A DNA stretch of 64,000 nt from Datisca glomerata (Eukaryota > Streptophyta > Magnoliopsida > Cucurbitales > Datiscaceae). Positions 1 through 11,205 of this stretch are shown here, piece after piece; position 1 is the first letter of the stretch, and the number at the start of each line of letters is the position of its first letter. A model generated the notes under the pieces. That model did not search any database, was not told where the DNA came from, and saw only the letters and a program-made list of their open reading frames with translations. The position numbers were made by a program, and so were the translations under genes. The stretch lies in NCBI GenBank assembly GCA_003255025.1, contig QANY01007306.1:1846707-1910706 (forward strand). Reading direction: 5' to 3'.

Positions 1-677
1 GCTGAATATAGGAAAATTGTTAGTTCTCTGCAATATTTAACTTTCACTAGACCTGATATTAGTTTAGCAGTTAATTGTGTATGTCAATTTATGCATGCTC
101 CTACATCTACTCATTTTTCAATTGTTAAAAGAATCTTGAGGTATATTGATGGCATTGTTACTCATGGTGTTCTGTTCAAACCTAGATCCCTTCTGCTTCA
201 GGCCTTCAATGATGCTGACTGGACTAGAGATTCTTCTGACAAAAGATCAATTACTGGTTTCGTTGTTTTTTAGGGGCTAACCATATCTATTGAAGTGCTA
301 AAAAGCAATCAACGTTTGTTACATCATCAACTGAGGCTGAGTATAAAGCCTTAGCCAATATTGCTGCTGAATTAAGTTGGATTAGACAACTTCTCGGTGA
401 TTTACACTTTTATTTATCTTATCCTCCCACTTTATTGTGTGATAATACCTCTGTTATAGCCTTAGCTTCTAATCCTATTTTTCATGCTAGGACTAAACAT
501 ATTGAAATTGATTTTCATGTTGTTAGGGAGAAAGTGGCTTAAAAGGATCTTCAAGTCAGGTATGTTGTCTCATCTTCAATTGGCTGATCTTTTCATAAAA
601 CCTCTTTCAACACCTCGGATTAGCTTCTTGAAGAGAAAATTGATGCCCTTAGTACCAGGGATCAATTTGAGGGGGGA
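1..677 (+). pseudogene. Ty1/copia RT C-terminus and RNase H (3' end of pol)
   Basis: The forward translation gives the end of a copia reverse transcriptase and its RNase H: a segment with SLQYLTFTRPDIS and VKRILRYIDG, then DADWTRDSSDKRSITGF, and after a frameshift near 270-330 TEAEYKALANIAAELSWI, a CDNTS motif and FHARTKHIEIDFHVVRE. These are the usual order and spacing for the end of a copia polyprotein. An in-frame stop follows FVVF at 271, there is a frameshift before TEAEYKAL, and another stop follows REKVA. The rest of the element lies outside the window to the left. It once converted element RNA to DNA in cytoplasmic particles; this copy is dead. The identification is firm, the lineage within copia is not assigned. 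Confidence 0.9.
669..677 (+). other. Polypurine tract of the copia element
   Basis: GAGGGGGGA immediately precedes TGTTAAGGG, the start of the LTR. This is the plus-strand priming site, placed just after the pol remnant as expected. Confidence 0.8.
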
Positions 678-967
678 TGTTAAGGGTACTGACTTAGAGA
701 ATACAAATTTTAATATTAATTACAGTGGCATTGATGTAAATAGTTTTACTTAGGTTAAATCTGTTGCTATTAGTTGTACTTATATATATTCTTTGTACTG
801 TTCTGTTTATTTTTAATTAATGAAAAAAATTGTTCTTCTTTTTTCTCTATTTTCGATCTCTCTTTCTTCTCCCTTATTCTCTCTTTTCTCCTTGCATGCA
901 ATCTCAAGCTTCTTCTCTTAACCTTCTTCAGTGACCACTATTCGTTAGCTCAAGTACTCATATCACA
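678..967 (+). repeat. 3' LTR of the left copia element
   Basis: The LTR starts with TG directly after the polypurine tract. It has an AT-rich interior with TATATATA near 780 and a pyrimidine-rich region at 825-900. The right end is uncertain: CA dinucleotides at 960 and 967 are candidates. The length of about 290 bp matches the roughly 296-bp LTR of the copia element at 36-41 kb, whose pol end and polypurine context are similar. No partner LTR is in the window. Confidence 0.6.
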
Positions 968-1556
968 TGCAAGATGCTCATTTTACCTAGGTCAACTCTA
1001 TTAGGTATGTCCCTCAATATAAGTTTGCTCTCTTAAGTCATATGTGTTTTAATCTTCAGGAAAAAAAGTCATGTGTTTAAATCATTATTGACACTAAAAA
1101 AATCCTAATTAATATAACGATCCTTATACTGAATTTTTAAAATTAAGCTCTTTGTGCACAAAAACGTGTTGGGTTTGAAGACTCAGCTCCTGAAAAATGT
1201 TTAATTCCCTCCAAAAAAAACTATTCAATATAAAAATCATTCTGAAAAACATAGCACTACTGATTTTATACTGAAATTGAGTGGTTATTAATTATATATT
1301 TGGTATAACCAAAACATCAATCTATTTGGCACATATTAACGTTAATCATTTATACGATTGAGGAGCTCATTAAAACATAAAAAATGAACTGAATAAAAGA
1401 ACACATGTTAATGTATAGCGTTTGTAAAGAGTTAAATCTAGTGGAGTTAGTGCAACAGCAAGTTTAATTGCCAAAATAAATAAAGACGTAAACTAAAGTC
1501 AAATTAGCCAACAAATAAAGGAAAATAAGCGTTTGATGTTTCTCATCATATAAAGG
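968..1556. other. No gene seen between copia and gypsy elements
   Basis: AT-rich sequence without a coding region, RNA gene or clear repeat. The last five bases (1552-1556, AAAGG) are the candidate target-site duplication of the gypsy element that follows. Confidence 0.5.
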
Positions 1557-1930
1557 TGTAAAGGATCTTTTCCTCACACTCAAAAAACAAATTAAATGAG
1601 AGTGGAATATTCATTATTTTTTAGGGCAATTCAATCATAATTAAGAGATTGCAATTTGATTTAAGGGACTTATAAGTATAATTAACAAATTATCATAATA
1701 TTCCCCTAGATTTGGGTGGAATTCGGCTATAACGGCTAAATCATCCCTAAATGGGTCTTATTTCTTTCCTTTTAATGCTCCTACCCGGCCACGTCAACGA
1801 CCTTCATGGCTTCCTTCTTCCCACTTAGCTTTCCCGCTTGCTCTTTCGTTTTACCGCATCGGCAATCTACGCAGCATACTTTGGTTGATTCTTTTTGTAC
1901 ACGTGTCTTAGACGAGTTTTTCCCTGTTCA
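1557..1930 (-). repeat. 3' LTR of the gypsy element
   Basis: It aligns along its length with 10692-11200, for example the CTCACACTCAAAAA, CCTAAATGGGTCTT, CTTTCCCGCTTGCTCTT and TTTTTCCCTGTTCA segments. Compared with the other LTR it lacks an internal block of about 130-140 bp that contains the TATA box. On the minus strand a purine run (GAGAGGTAAA, about 1931-1940) precedes the TGAACAGG start, a plausible polypurine tract. The two LTRs differ by many substitutions, so the insertion is old. Confidence 0.85.
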
Positions 1931-2252
1931 TTTACCTCTCATTACACTTAATAAATTCTTATGTATTGATATGTAATGATGAGGAACTTTGATTTTCGTA
2001 TGAATTTATGAGGGACATGATCAATCACTTCCTTCTTTATGTCATCCATCGGGAACCTACAAGTTTTAGAAATAACAAGTACCTAATATTAATTAAATAG
2101 AAGAGAGAGATGCGTGCCTTACTTGAGTTATCGCTTCGTTTCCTGCTTTCACTAATGTTCCCTCTACGAGACAACTTCTTATAATTTTCTTTTGTCTTTT
2201 AAGCTTCTCGGTTTCAATTATTCCATGTAGACACATTTTATTTCATTTTCTT

Positions 2253-4566
2253 TTGCAGCTGTCACCATGTCATTCACTAGTGCATGCAATCTTCTCAGTC
2301 ATGTCTCTTCGTAAAAACGTCTCTTTCAATTCCCGTTTTCAAAATTTACAAGGTGTGTTTCATTTTTCTTTCAAAACCACAGTCTATTTAAGGGCTTTCC
2401 TCCTCCCATTTCTTCCCTACCTTCGTCTTTTGAAGTAAGTTCTTCTTCGTTTTTTACTTTTCTGCAAAAACTTTCTGCGTATACTTTCCTTTAAGTCCTT
2501 TAAGCATAGCGGGCAATAATAGGTTCAAACCTCTCGTTCCCTTAGTTAGGTCCCAAGCTGAGCTTGACCATTTCATCGCTTCCCATAGAGATGCCTTTCC
2601 TCCCGATGTCTTTTGTGGTTTAGGATAGAGCTATCATCCTGACCTAGAATGTAGACGCCTATTCCAAATTACCCTTAGTTTGATGTATAAAGCTTTAAAA
2701 TTTAAGCTTCATTTTTCTCCTTTTTTGCAAGAGTTTTTCCACATCGTTGGGTTGGCTCTGTCTCAATTTACTACTAGTTCTTACAGAATTCTATTAGGTT
2801 TTAAGGCCCTAAATAGAAGATATGGGTTAGATTTAGGCATAGACGAGCTTCGTGCTTACAATATCATTAAGTATCGCAATGAGATCTATTATTTTGCCAC
2901 TCGTCCCAGTTTTGAAAAGAGAAAAATGATAACCAAAAATCTAAAAGGGGACAAAGGCTGGGAATGAGATGTCATTCAAATTGGAGGGAACTAGGGCGAT
3001 GATGGTCGCTGGACAATCCCTGGTAGGATGTGGAGTCTTCGGTAAGTCACCGGAGCTCCGGTTCCCATTTTTAATTCCATTCCCGCTTTCTGTTATTTAT
3101 ATTATTTTTTTATTATTCTAGAAGTTGACCTTGACATTTTCTCTTTCATAGATAACAAATGGAGTAGTCTGTCGTTCCTTTCCAAGGAGTCCAAGGAGAA
3201 GTTATCGTTGCTTTCAACATTCACGGATGAGACTGGGATAACCTTCTTGATCCGTGATGGGAAATCAACTTTTCTTTCATTCCTGACGCAACTCAAGCCA
3301 CTTCCACTTTTGATCAACCATTTTCATCTACTCAAGCATCTTGTTAAGCTCAACCATCTTCTCGTGAGTTCCCGAGAGGTATTCTCATTTTCTACTTACC
3401 TTCTATTTCTATTGTTTCCATTTCAAGTACTTTTATCTCCTCTGGTCTGAATGAGAGGATGCAAAGCGGGAACGTTTGCTTCAAAATTTTGCTGTAAAAT
3501 AATACGTACTTTTATCTCCTACTCTTGATGATGTTCCCGCTGCCCCAACAGATCCTTCTCTGGTCATTCCTCATGCTTATGTGGCCCCAAAGGAAGGTTC
3601 TCAGCAGCGTTCAACCTCTCCTCCCTTTCCTCCGCAGCCTGCTCACTCTTTCCGCTCTCAAGGATGGGGTGAAGAAGGTGGAGAAGTTTCCGCAGAGTCC
3701 CCTCCATTCCTTCTTCTGTTAGCTTCCTGAATGAACCTCATTCAGCACGCATCATGCTTCGTAGGGTCCAATATAATACGTACATGGCCATTACTCGCAA
3801 CATGACGGTAGAGAACCAGCTCTGCTCTCTCAGCCACAATTTAATAAAGGTATTTTACTCAATTGTTTCCTTTTATTTCCTTTACTTTATTTGTCTTTAT
3901 CAACATCTTATCTTTCCTTTTTATGTGTTTTGAAGGCCATCATTTTCTACAATAGCCTTCAAGAATGCTTCATTGCTAATGAGCAGAGTATGACTCAATG
4001 GAAAAATGAAGTTCAAGATGTACATGCCCTTCTCGAGCGTCACTAGGGAGAGATTGAGCGGCTGACAAAGAGGGAGTCTGAACTTTGAGGCACAATGGAG
4101 GAGTTTATCTAAGGGGCGCGTCAGCTGCGGCATAAGTTGCCAAGTTATTCTGAAGGCCACGAAGGAAGCTCTCGAGGAATCCAAGAGGTTCCAAACTACT
4201 TCCTATGAAAACCTGAAGATTGTTGAAGAGATGCTGGCTGCAGTAGAGCTAGCTCAGGATGAAGCTGAGCGGAGAGAAATAGAGACTGAAGATGTCTTCC
4301 AAGCCTTGTTTGACAAGACTGAGAAGAAAGTTTATCTTGCTATGTACAAGGATGGGAAGGAGAACAAACCTCCCCAAGTCTCTTTCGAAGATGTTGCGGA
4401 GGCCGAAATGGATGCTTCTCCCAAAGGTGTTCCTGCTATTAAGGATGCCGCTGCAGACTCTTTTGTGCCTGTCGTTGAAGTCATCCTTGTTGATGAAGTC
4501 TTAACTTTTGAACTTTTCTGTAATATTCATTTTACGTACTTGCATTTTATTGTCCTTGTACTTTGA
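2253..4566 (+). pseudogene. Antisense extra ORF of the gypsy element (plant 'putative gypsy type transposon' domain, PF04195-like)
   Basis: This lies on the strand opposite to gag-pol, just inside the 3' LTR. The best-preserved part (2560-2967) reads HFSPFLQEFFHIVGLALSQF, then SYRILLGFKALNRRYGLDLG, and ends KGDKGWE. This pattern is the plant domain called putative gypsy type transposon (PF04195 by my recollection). A GT donor-like site (TTCGGTAAGTCACCGGAGCTCC, near 3040-3060) and a downstream acceptor-like tract suggest an intron. Further on, 3935-4140 has charged, heptad-like coiled-coil sequence, and 4231-4566 encodes an acidic tail with MLAAVELAQDEAERREIETE. Several stops interrupt it. Its role in the element is unknown. 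A related copy lies at 18.5-19.45 kb. Confidence 0.75.
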
Positions 4567-4984
4567 ATCATTTCATTGAAATGATTTCTTCCCCTAACAT
4601 CCTTTGTCGTTTCCTTTGTTAATTTCTCTAGCACTTGTCAAAGAAAATCAACAAGTATTTTAATACTTTAGTTCTTTTCCTTAACAAGCAATTTAGGACT
4701 TAAGACTTTCCTCATTTAATCACTTCTATTGTTTTCCTTTCAAACACTTAAGCAATAATTTTGTAAAAACTCAACAACTCTTACTTACAGTGCTTTTATT
4801 TACCAGCTTTTCTCTTTATCCGCTTCTAGAGGTGTTGACTTTAAGGTTTCTTTTTTAGGAGGGATGTGACTTATTGTCCCGCTTCCACTTCTTTTGGACT
4901 TGTCACTTTGCCATTTTCCTTTCTTTGTTTCCTTGCACTTTGTCTCATTTATTGTTTGTTTTTTTCTCATTTGCTTCATTCTTT

Positions 4985-5360
4985 TCTACATTTTAGAGAG
5001 AAGGTTTTTCCCGCCCTCAAGGGATTTGGCATTTAGGCCAGTGACCTTTAGGTTTCACATTTTAGAGAGAGGGGGTTTCCTGCTCTTGGAAACTTAGGAT
5101 TTTAGGCCGTCGTCGTTTTGTCATACTCCTTTTTCAACATTTTAGAGATATTTTTTTCCCGTTTTAGAAAGAAGTTTTTCTTGTTCTCAAGAGCTTTGAC
5201 TTCTAGGCCGCCGACCTTTTTTATTTTTCATATTTTAGAAAGAAGTTTTTTCCCGCTCTCAAGGGCTTTGGCTTCTATACCGCCGATCTTTTTTATTTTT
5301 CACTTTTTAGAGAGAAGAGTTTTCCCGCACTCAAGTGCTTAGGCTTCTAGGTCACTGATT
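4985..5360 (+). repeat. Minisatellite inside the gypsy element (about 5 units of 60-75 bp)
   Basis: Repeated units contain ATTTTAGAGAGAAG, TTTTCCCGCNCTCAAG, TTTGGCTTCTAGGCCG and CCGACCTTTTTTATTTTTC. They start near 4990, 5057, 5140, 5230 and 5305 and have diverged by substitutions and small indels. The array lies between the end of the antisense ORF and the integrase C-terminus. Arrays of this kind are common in the untranslated region before the 3' LTR of Tat-like elements. Confidence 0.75.
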
Positions 5361-5726
5361 TTTTTTCTTTCAGATTTAATATATAGAGATATGGGAGAGA
5401 GTTTATACAATTTTTTTACGTGGAAGACTCTTGCGGGAAAAAATCATAGAAAAATTATTCATTGCAACAATATTTAATAAGTTAAGCAAAATACTTCGTA
5501 CGATAACTAGCATTCCACGACTTTCTCAATTTTGTTCCTTCTTCAGTTGTGAGATAATAGTATCCGCTGCCACCTACCTCTTTGACAATGTATAGCCCTT
5601 CCTAGGATGGACCGAATTTCCCTTTCGTCTGAAAGATCTTTTTCAGATCTAGATCTCCCTGCTAAAACTCCCGTTTTCTAATTCTTCTCCGGAAGTTGGC
5701 TTTTCTTTTTTTATTATAGTTGCAAT

Positions 5727-6820
5727 TCATACAAGTGTTTCCTCTCTCCAGTCATCTAATAAGTTGAGGTTTTCTTTAATGAGTTTTTCATTTTTCTTCT
5801 TAGTCAGTTCTGAACTCAGAGTGGGATTCCTAATTTCCACTGATATCTCTATATCCGTTCTGTAGGCTAGAGCGAGTGGTGTCTCACTCGTTGCCCCTTT
5901 GGGAGTTATCTTGTATGCCCACAATACTGATGGTAATTCTTCAACCCATTTTCCTTTTGTCGATTCCAGGCGCTTCTTCATACTATCAAGTATAACTCCA
6001 TTCGACCTCTCGGCTTGTGCGTTTCCTTGTGGATAATAGGTTGTAGAGCACTGGTTGGTAATTTTTAGGTCTTCGTAAAAGGTCTTCAGCATTCTACTAG
6101 TGAATTGAAATTTATTATCAGAAACTAAGACTCGAGGAATTCTGTTCCTGCATACTATAATTTTCCATAGGAACCATCTTACTTCTTATTCGCAAATCCT
6201 AGCAAAGGCCTCTACTTCGATACATTTAGTGAAGTAGTCTATGGCAACCAATAGGAAGCTTTTTTGAACGGGAGCCATGGGGAGTGGTCCAATGATGTCC
6301 AAAGCCCACTGCCTAAATGGTCAAGGACTTGCTACAGTGTTGAGTTCTATTGGGGCCAATTTTACCATGGGTGCAAATCATTAACACTTGTCGCATTTCC
6401 TTACGTACTGTTTGGCGTCTTGATGCATTTTTTGTAAGTAATATCATTCGTCTAGTACCTTTTGGGAAAATATATTCCCCCGGTGTGGTTCCCACACACT
6501 CCTGCGTGAATTTTTACCAACATGTATTGGGCATCCTTTTCCCTTAGGCATTTTAGATATGGACCTGAAAAAGATCGCTTGTATAATGAACCATTAATCA
6601 TGTAGTACCTGGCACTTTCCTGCTGGACTTTCTTTGCACCAAGTTTGTCATGTGGCAAGATCCCTTCCTTTAGGCAGTGGTTTACATCGTCTTGCCATCT
6701 AGGCTCTTCCTCGATTTCTAATTCTGCCACCTTTATCACTGTGATACTTGGTTTTTCAAGGAATTCAACCGACACATTCCATTTTCGTGAGAGCTGTAAG
6801 GAAGATCTTAGATTAGCCAA
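5727..6820 (-). pseudogene. Ty3/gypsy integrase remnant
   Basis: The minus strand reads first through the region before the zinc-binding domain (DKLGAKKVQQESARYYMING, LYKRSFSGPYLKCL), a partial zinc-binding stretch with HAGVCGNHTGG, and after frameshifts the end of the catalytic core: YYPQGNAQAERSNGVILDSM and GKWVEELPSVLWAYKITPKG followed by ATSETP. This is the typical gypsy core end, including the glutamate region of the DDE triad (QAER). In the active element it would insert the cDNA into the chromosome. The stretch 6100-6450 is out of frame and partly unreadable. The product is certainly inactive. Confidence 0.88.
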
Positions 6821-6849
6821 TGCATCTCCGTGCCCATTTGCTGCTCTTG

Positions 6850-7330
6850 GGACCTGGTGGATCTCATAATTCTTCAGTTGATTTATTTATTCTTTTGGTC
6901 ATTGTAAATAACTAATCATCCTTTCATCATTTGTCGTGAACTCTCTCTCGTGACCTATTTTACAAGTAGCAGTGAATCACATAATATTTTTACTTCAGTT
7001 ACCTGCAATTCTCATAATAAAGAGATTCCCGCTATCAAAGCTTCATGTTCGGCTTCCTTATTCAAGGCGTTGAATCCAAAGGAAATAAAATGCTCCAGTG
7101 TTTCGCCAAGCGAGGTCCTCAGTACCACTACCGCCCCAGCTCCCTTGTTGTTTAAGGCTCCATCAATGTACAGTTCTCATGTCTCATTTCCAACTGTTTG
7201 TGATCCATTTTCAGTTTCTTCCCCGTCACTGACAGTGAAGTCTGCTACAAAGTTAGCCAGGACTTGCCCTTTAAATTATGTCCTCGGCTCGTAATGGCTT
7301 AACTCAATTACCCACTTTACCATTCTTCTG
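6850..7330 (-). pseudogene. Ty3/gypsy RNase H remnant
   Basis: On the minus strand the translation gives a stretch with VLANFVADF, then ELYIDGALNNKGAGAVVVL and, further on, FNALNKEAEHEALIAG. The D...E...D pattern and the YIDGA/NNxGAGAG-like motif fit the RNase H of Tat-type elements. One stop interrupts the reading before the core. It follows the RT-thumb segment and precedes the integrase N-terminus, the expected position. Confidence 0.75.
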
Positions 7331-7424
7331 CTGACCTCTGATGAGTGCAGAAGGCTTGTAATTGTTGAGTCGGTCAGCATATTTATGTTGTGCGCTTGAA
7401 AATAGGGCCTCAGCTTCCTCGCAG

Positions 7425-8410
7425 CTACATAATGGCCAATATCAACTTTTCCATTTTCTTGTAATGGGTTTCAGCTGCCACCAAGCTTTTACTGACTAAG
7501 TACATTGACTTTTTCTTTCTTTCCTTTTCTCTGATAAGAACGGAGCTCATGACTGTTTGTAACATGAGTACATATAAATACAAGGGTTCTCCTGGTTTCA
7601 ATTTTGACAACAATAGCGGAGTTATCAAATACTCCCTGATCTTATTGGGAGCTTCTTCACAATCCTCATCCCACCCGTCGGCGGTGTTCTTTCTCAGTTT
7701 TGCAAAGAAAGGCTTACATTTGTCGGTTGATCTTAAAAGGAATCTATTTAATGTCACCAATCTTCCTATTAAACCTTGTATTTCCTTCTAGTTTCGTCGA
7801 GATCTAATTTCCATTATGGCTTTTATCTAATCCCGGTTGACTTCAATTTCCCGTTGCGTGACCAAGTGACCCAATAATTTATCTGCCACAACTCCAAAGG
7901 TGCATTCCTCTGGATTCAGTTTCATGGTGCGCTTCCTCATGATGAAGAAGGTTTCATTGAGGTCTTTGATATGATCTTCCAGCTTACATCTCTTTACTAG
8001 CATATCATCCACATAGACCTCCATGGTTTTCCCAATCTGCTCCTGAAAGATTTTGTTTATCAACCTCTAGTAGGTAGCACGTGCATTTTTCAAACCGAAA
8101 GGCATTATTTTGTAACAGAAAATACAATGTTTAGTTATGAAAGATATCTTTTTTTATCAGGTTGGAACATTTTCACCTAGTTGTATCTTGAGAAGGCATC
8201 CATAAAACTTAGAAGCTGATGTTCTGAAGTGGCATCTACCATATGATCTATTCTTGGCAGCGGATATTCGTCTTTAGGGAAGGCTTTATTCAGGTCTGTA
8301 AAGTCTACGCAGATTCTTCATTTCCCGTTCTTCTTTTTACCATGACAACATTTGTAAGCCATTCTGGATAATCTACCTTCCTGATGAAGCCTACTTTTAA
8401 CAATTTACCA
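7425..8410 (-). pseudogene. Ty3/gypsy reverse transcriptase remnant
   Basis: The minus strand encodes finger and palm motifs in order: a stretch with GFIRKVDYPEWLTNVVMVKK, RICVDFTDLNKAFPKDEYPL, HQLLSFMDAFSRYN, then VYVDDMLVK (8063-7827 frame) with the catalytic YVDD intact. The thumb/RT-RNase H connection follows (7760-7425), with KPFFAKLRKN and LITPLLLSKLKPGEPLYLYV. Stops and at least two frameshifts separate these blocks. The enzyme copied the element RNA in its virus-like particle. It is unambiguous as gypsy RT; the conserved residues are consistent with the Tat branch. Confidence 0.92.
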
Positions 8411-8757
8411 ACTTCTTCTTTGATGGACATATTCCTCTCTGGCGTGAAATTCATCTTTCGCTACTTCACTGGCCTGACAGTAGGGTCAGTATTTAACTTA
8501 TGGCATATAATATTTTCTTGTATACTTGGCATTTCTTGGGCTGTGGTGGCAAAAATGTCTTTGTTTTTCTGCAGAAAATCCATCAGTCGTTCTTTTTAAT
8601 GTTGCTCGAGGTGGGCCCTAATGCTAGTTGTCTTTTTCTCCTGCTTCATACCCTGGTCCCACTTGTGCGTCCTCTTATGGTTGTAATTGTTCATTAGCAA
8701 CTGCCAATTGTTCTTCCTTCTTTTCTATTTTCATTTTTCTTATTAACTCCAATGCAG

Positions 8758-9066
8758 TCACGGCACAGATCCGTGCAGTAGCTGGATTTCCAACACTACG
8801 AACTCTATGAGATAGTTGAATGGTTCTACACTGACTGGGAGGGAGATCATCCCTTCTGAGTATCTCACGGTTCCGTTGAATCCTATTAGGGGATGTGACG
8901 GACCTTGCAACTGACGTTCTCCCATATACATTTTCTTGAGCGTTGATCGATGAAGAATGTTGATGGCACTCCCGTCATCTATCAACACCATTCTCAGTAA
9001 ATAGTTTCCCACTTGTATTGAGATAACAAGGGCGTCATTATGGAATCCATCATACTCCAAATCCAT
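8758..9066 (-). pseudogene. Ty3/gypsy aspartic protease remnant
   Basis: A 102-residue open stretch on the minus strand reads MDLEYDGFHNDALVISIQVG and then VLIDDGSAINILHRSTLKKM. The IDDGSA segment occupies the place of the retropepsin active site (usually D-T/S/G-G-S). PLIGFNGTVRYSEGMISLPV follows, as in plant gypsy proteases. It would have matured the Gag-Pol polyprotein. It is read between gag and RT. The region between it and RT (8410-8757) is frameshifted. Confidence 0.8.
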
Positions 9067-9683
9067 ATCATTATATATGAGCGGTGGATTTTCATTATCA
9101 CTCGAGGAACTCCCTCGTTCATAATTTCCTTACAAAAATGGTTTTTTATTGTACACATTTCTTTCCTTTCTAGTGGTTCCCTCTTGTTCAGTCAAGAAAT
9201 GATGGCGTTGACTATCCGGAGTGGCTGCGTCCCGTTGTCCTGTCTTTCTCTATCACAGACTTCCCTTTCATTTTCCCGTTTTAGTTCCTCTTTTTTTACA
9301 AACTGATGGAGGTATCCTTCTTTTACCAGCTTTTCTATGTAGTCTTTCAGCTGATAATAATCTTTTGTATAGTGTCCATTGCTCTGTGGTATGAGAAATA
9401 CTTGTCCTTATCCTTGTAGTACGATTCCTTCATGAGCAGGGGCGGTCTCTTCAACCAAGTCTTGTCTTTATCATATCTAGGACTTGGTTTATCGATAAAG
9501 TCAACGGTGTATAGACTTTATCTTTGGGGTGGATGTCATCCGCATATCTCCTTCGAATGTCTGTTTTATCATGTTTACTATCTCTCCACTCACTTTCTTT
9601 TTATAACATCTAATTTTGCTTTCTGTCAGCCATTAAACTTCGTTCTTCTTTCTTGGGCTTATCAGTTTATCGTCTTGTCTATT

Positions 9684-10475
9684 TTAACCGACTCTTCTTT
9701 TCTTCTTCCAACATGATGTAAGCTTGCGCCCGCTGAAAGGTTTAACTTTTGATAAATCCTTAAAGATGGTGGATTTTGGGTCCAGCCCCCGTCTAAAGGC
9801 CAGCCTCGCCACTTTGTTGTCACAACTTTCCACCTTAGCCATCTCTTCTTTGAACATGTGGGTATACTTGCGTAGTGTTTCTCCTTTTTTGTCAGAGATT
9901 GTAACGAGGTACTCTGAATCTTCCATCATCGCACAATACGTAGAGTACTTTTAAGTATAGTTCCATCTAGGCTTGTGGAAATATCATGCACATCAACGCG
10001 TCTTTATATTTGTACAACGTCATAACTTGCTTAAACCTCCTAAGATGATCCATATGGTCAAATTTTCCTTTATAGCACTTGAAGTTAGGTGCCAAGAATT
10101 TTTTCTGTATCGGGGCGGCTAGAAATTTCGAGCTTAATGGGGTTCTGGTGAATGACTCAAGGTCTGTCTTTCCTGCACTCCCAAGATTCATCAGCTCCAT
10201 CATTTTTCTCTCCATCATCTCCTCCATCTCTGCTTCTATCTTAACTTTTGGCAGATGGAATTTTCCAGCTACCTCTTTTTCATGGTTTTTGGATTGTACC
10301 TCCATATCTTCATTCTGCACATTCCTACTCTTTTCATTATCTTCTCGGCTAGCTTCGCATCTGCCTCCCTCTTGACAATTTTCCCGTTCCTCATGGTTGG
10401 TGTTGACTGACTTCCGTGCGTGTCTGTGTGAGATCTTACTGTAGAGCAACAATTTGTTCCTGCATCATCTGCCAT
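9684..10475 (-). pseudogene. Ty3/gypsy Gag remnant
   Basis: The minus strand starts with ATG at 10475 and, after frame changes, encodes charged sequence with KMMELMNLGSAGKTDLESF, TPLSSKFLAAPIQKKFLAPN, FKCYKGKFDHMDHLRRFKQV and LMCMIFPQA. A second frame (9929-9684) continues with MMEDSEYLVTISDKKGETLR and AFRRGLDPKSTIFKDLSKVK. This corresponds to the retrotransposon capsid (Retrotrans_gag) domain of plant Tat-type elements. No zinc knuckle could be read between this and the protease. Gag would form the particle. Confidence 0.82.
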
Positions 10476-10691
10476 GCATTGTGCAGTGTTTCGGCATTCC
10501 GTTGCTCCATCTCCTACATTCAGCTTAAGATAGCCTGAAGCATCTCAGTCACGAGAGAGGGTTGATTGGTTTGGTCATCCCCATTCCCGTGTCCTTCGTC
10601 GAGGGCAGTGTTTAATTTGGTTCGAAGCATTGTTTGGTTTTTTGGAGGGATTCTCTAAGGTATCTACTCGTTATCAATGAAAGCAACAAAC

Positions 10692-11200
10692 GTAAATGAT
10701 CTTTTTCTCACACTCAAAAAGAAAATTAAATGAGACAAAGAGAGAAAGCTTAAAGAAAGATGGTTTGATCGTAGGTTGTATTGCTTGCATTTGACTTACA
10801 ATTAGTCTTTATTTATAGGATACTCATTTGATCTTGCTACATCACTTAAAACCTGAATCTTCTCCTAAAAATGTAATATTCACTATATTCTAAGAGAATT
10901 CAACCATAATTAAGATATTACAACTTGATTTGGGGGATTTACAAGCATAATTGACAAATTGCTAGATTATTCCCCCAGATTTTTAGGGAATTCGGTTGCA
11001 ATGGCTAAACCACCCTTAAATGGGTCTTCATTCCTTCCTTTTAACTCTCCTACCCTTCCATGACGACGACCTTTGTGGCTTCCTTCTTCCCGCTTAACTT
11101 TCCCGCTTGCTCTTCCGTTTTGCCACATCGATAGTGTACACGACTTTCTTTAGTTGATCCTTTTTGTACACACGTTTTAGGTGGGTTTTTTCCCTGTTCA
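10692..11200 (-). repeat. 5' LTR of the gypsy element
   Basis: It is the partner of 1557-1930 and longer because it keeps the block lost there. Terminal bases are TG at 11200 (minus-strand start, TGAACAGGGAAAAAA) and CG at 10692, where the other LTR has CA on the minus strand. The adjacent AAAAG at 11201-11205 is the second half of the candidate target duplication. Confidence 0.85.
10810..10817 (-). promoter_or_regulatory. TATA box of the gypsy 5' LTR
   Basis: TATAAATA on the minus strand, about 390 bp from the start of the LTR, in the position expected for the U3/R boundary. It is absent from the 3' LTR copy because of the deletion there. Confidence 0.6.
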
Positions 11201-11205
11201 AAAAG

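Larger units (their letters stand above)
1557..11200 (-). mobile_element. Ty3/gypsy (Tat-like) retrotransposon, degenerate, with antisense extra ORF
   Basis: Two related LTRs flank about 8.8 kb of internal sequence. On the minus strand the order is gag (10475-9684), aspartic protease (9066-8758), RT (8410-7425), RNase H (7330-6850) and integrase (6820-5727), which is the Ty3/gypsy order. Between integrase and the 3' LTR is a minisatellite and an ORF on the opposite strand, an arrangement known from Tat-lineage elements such as Grande. Both LTRs begin TGAACAGG on the minus strand. Flanking bases AAAGG (1552-1556) and AAAAG (11201-11205) are a near-matching 5-bp target duplication. All genes carry stops and frameshifts. 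No convincing PBS was recognised next to the 5' LTR. Confidence 0.88.

Noticed and set aside
10079..10375. 98-codon plus-strand frame opposite gypsy gag
   Set aside because: The minus strand has clear Gag blocks; this is the complementary frame and lacks the domain seen in the true antisense ORF.
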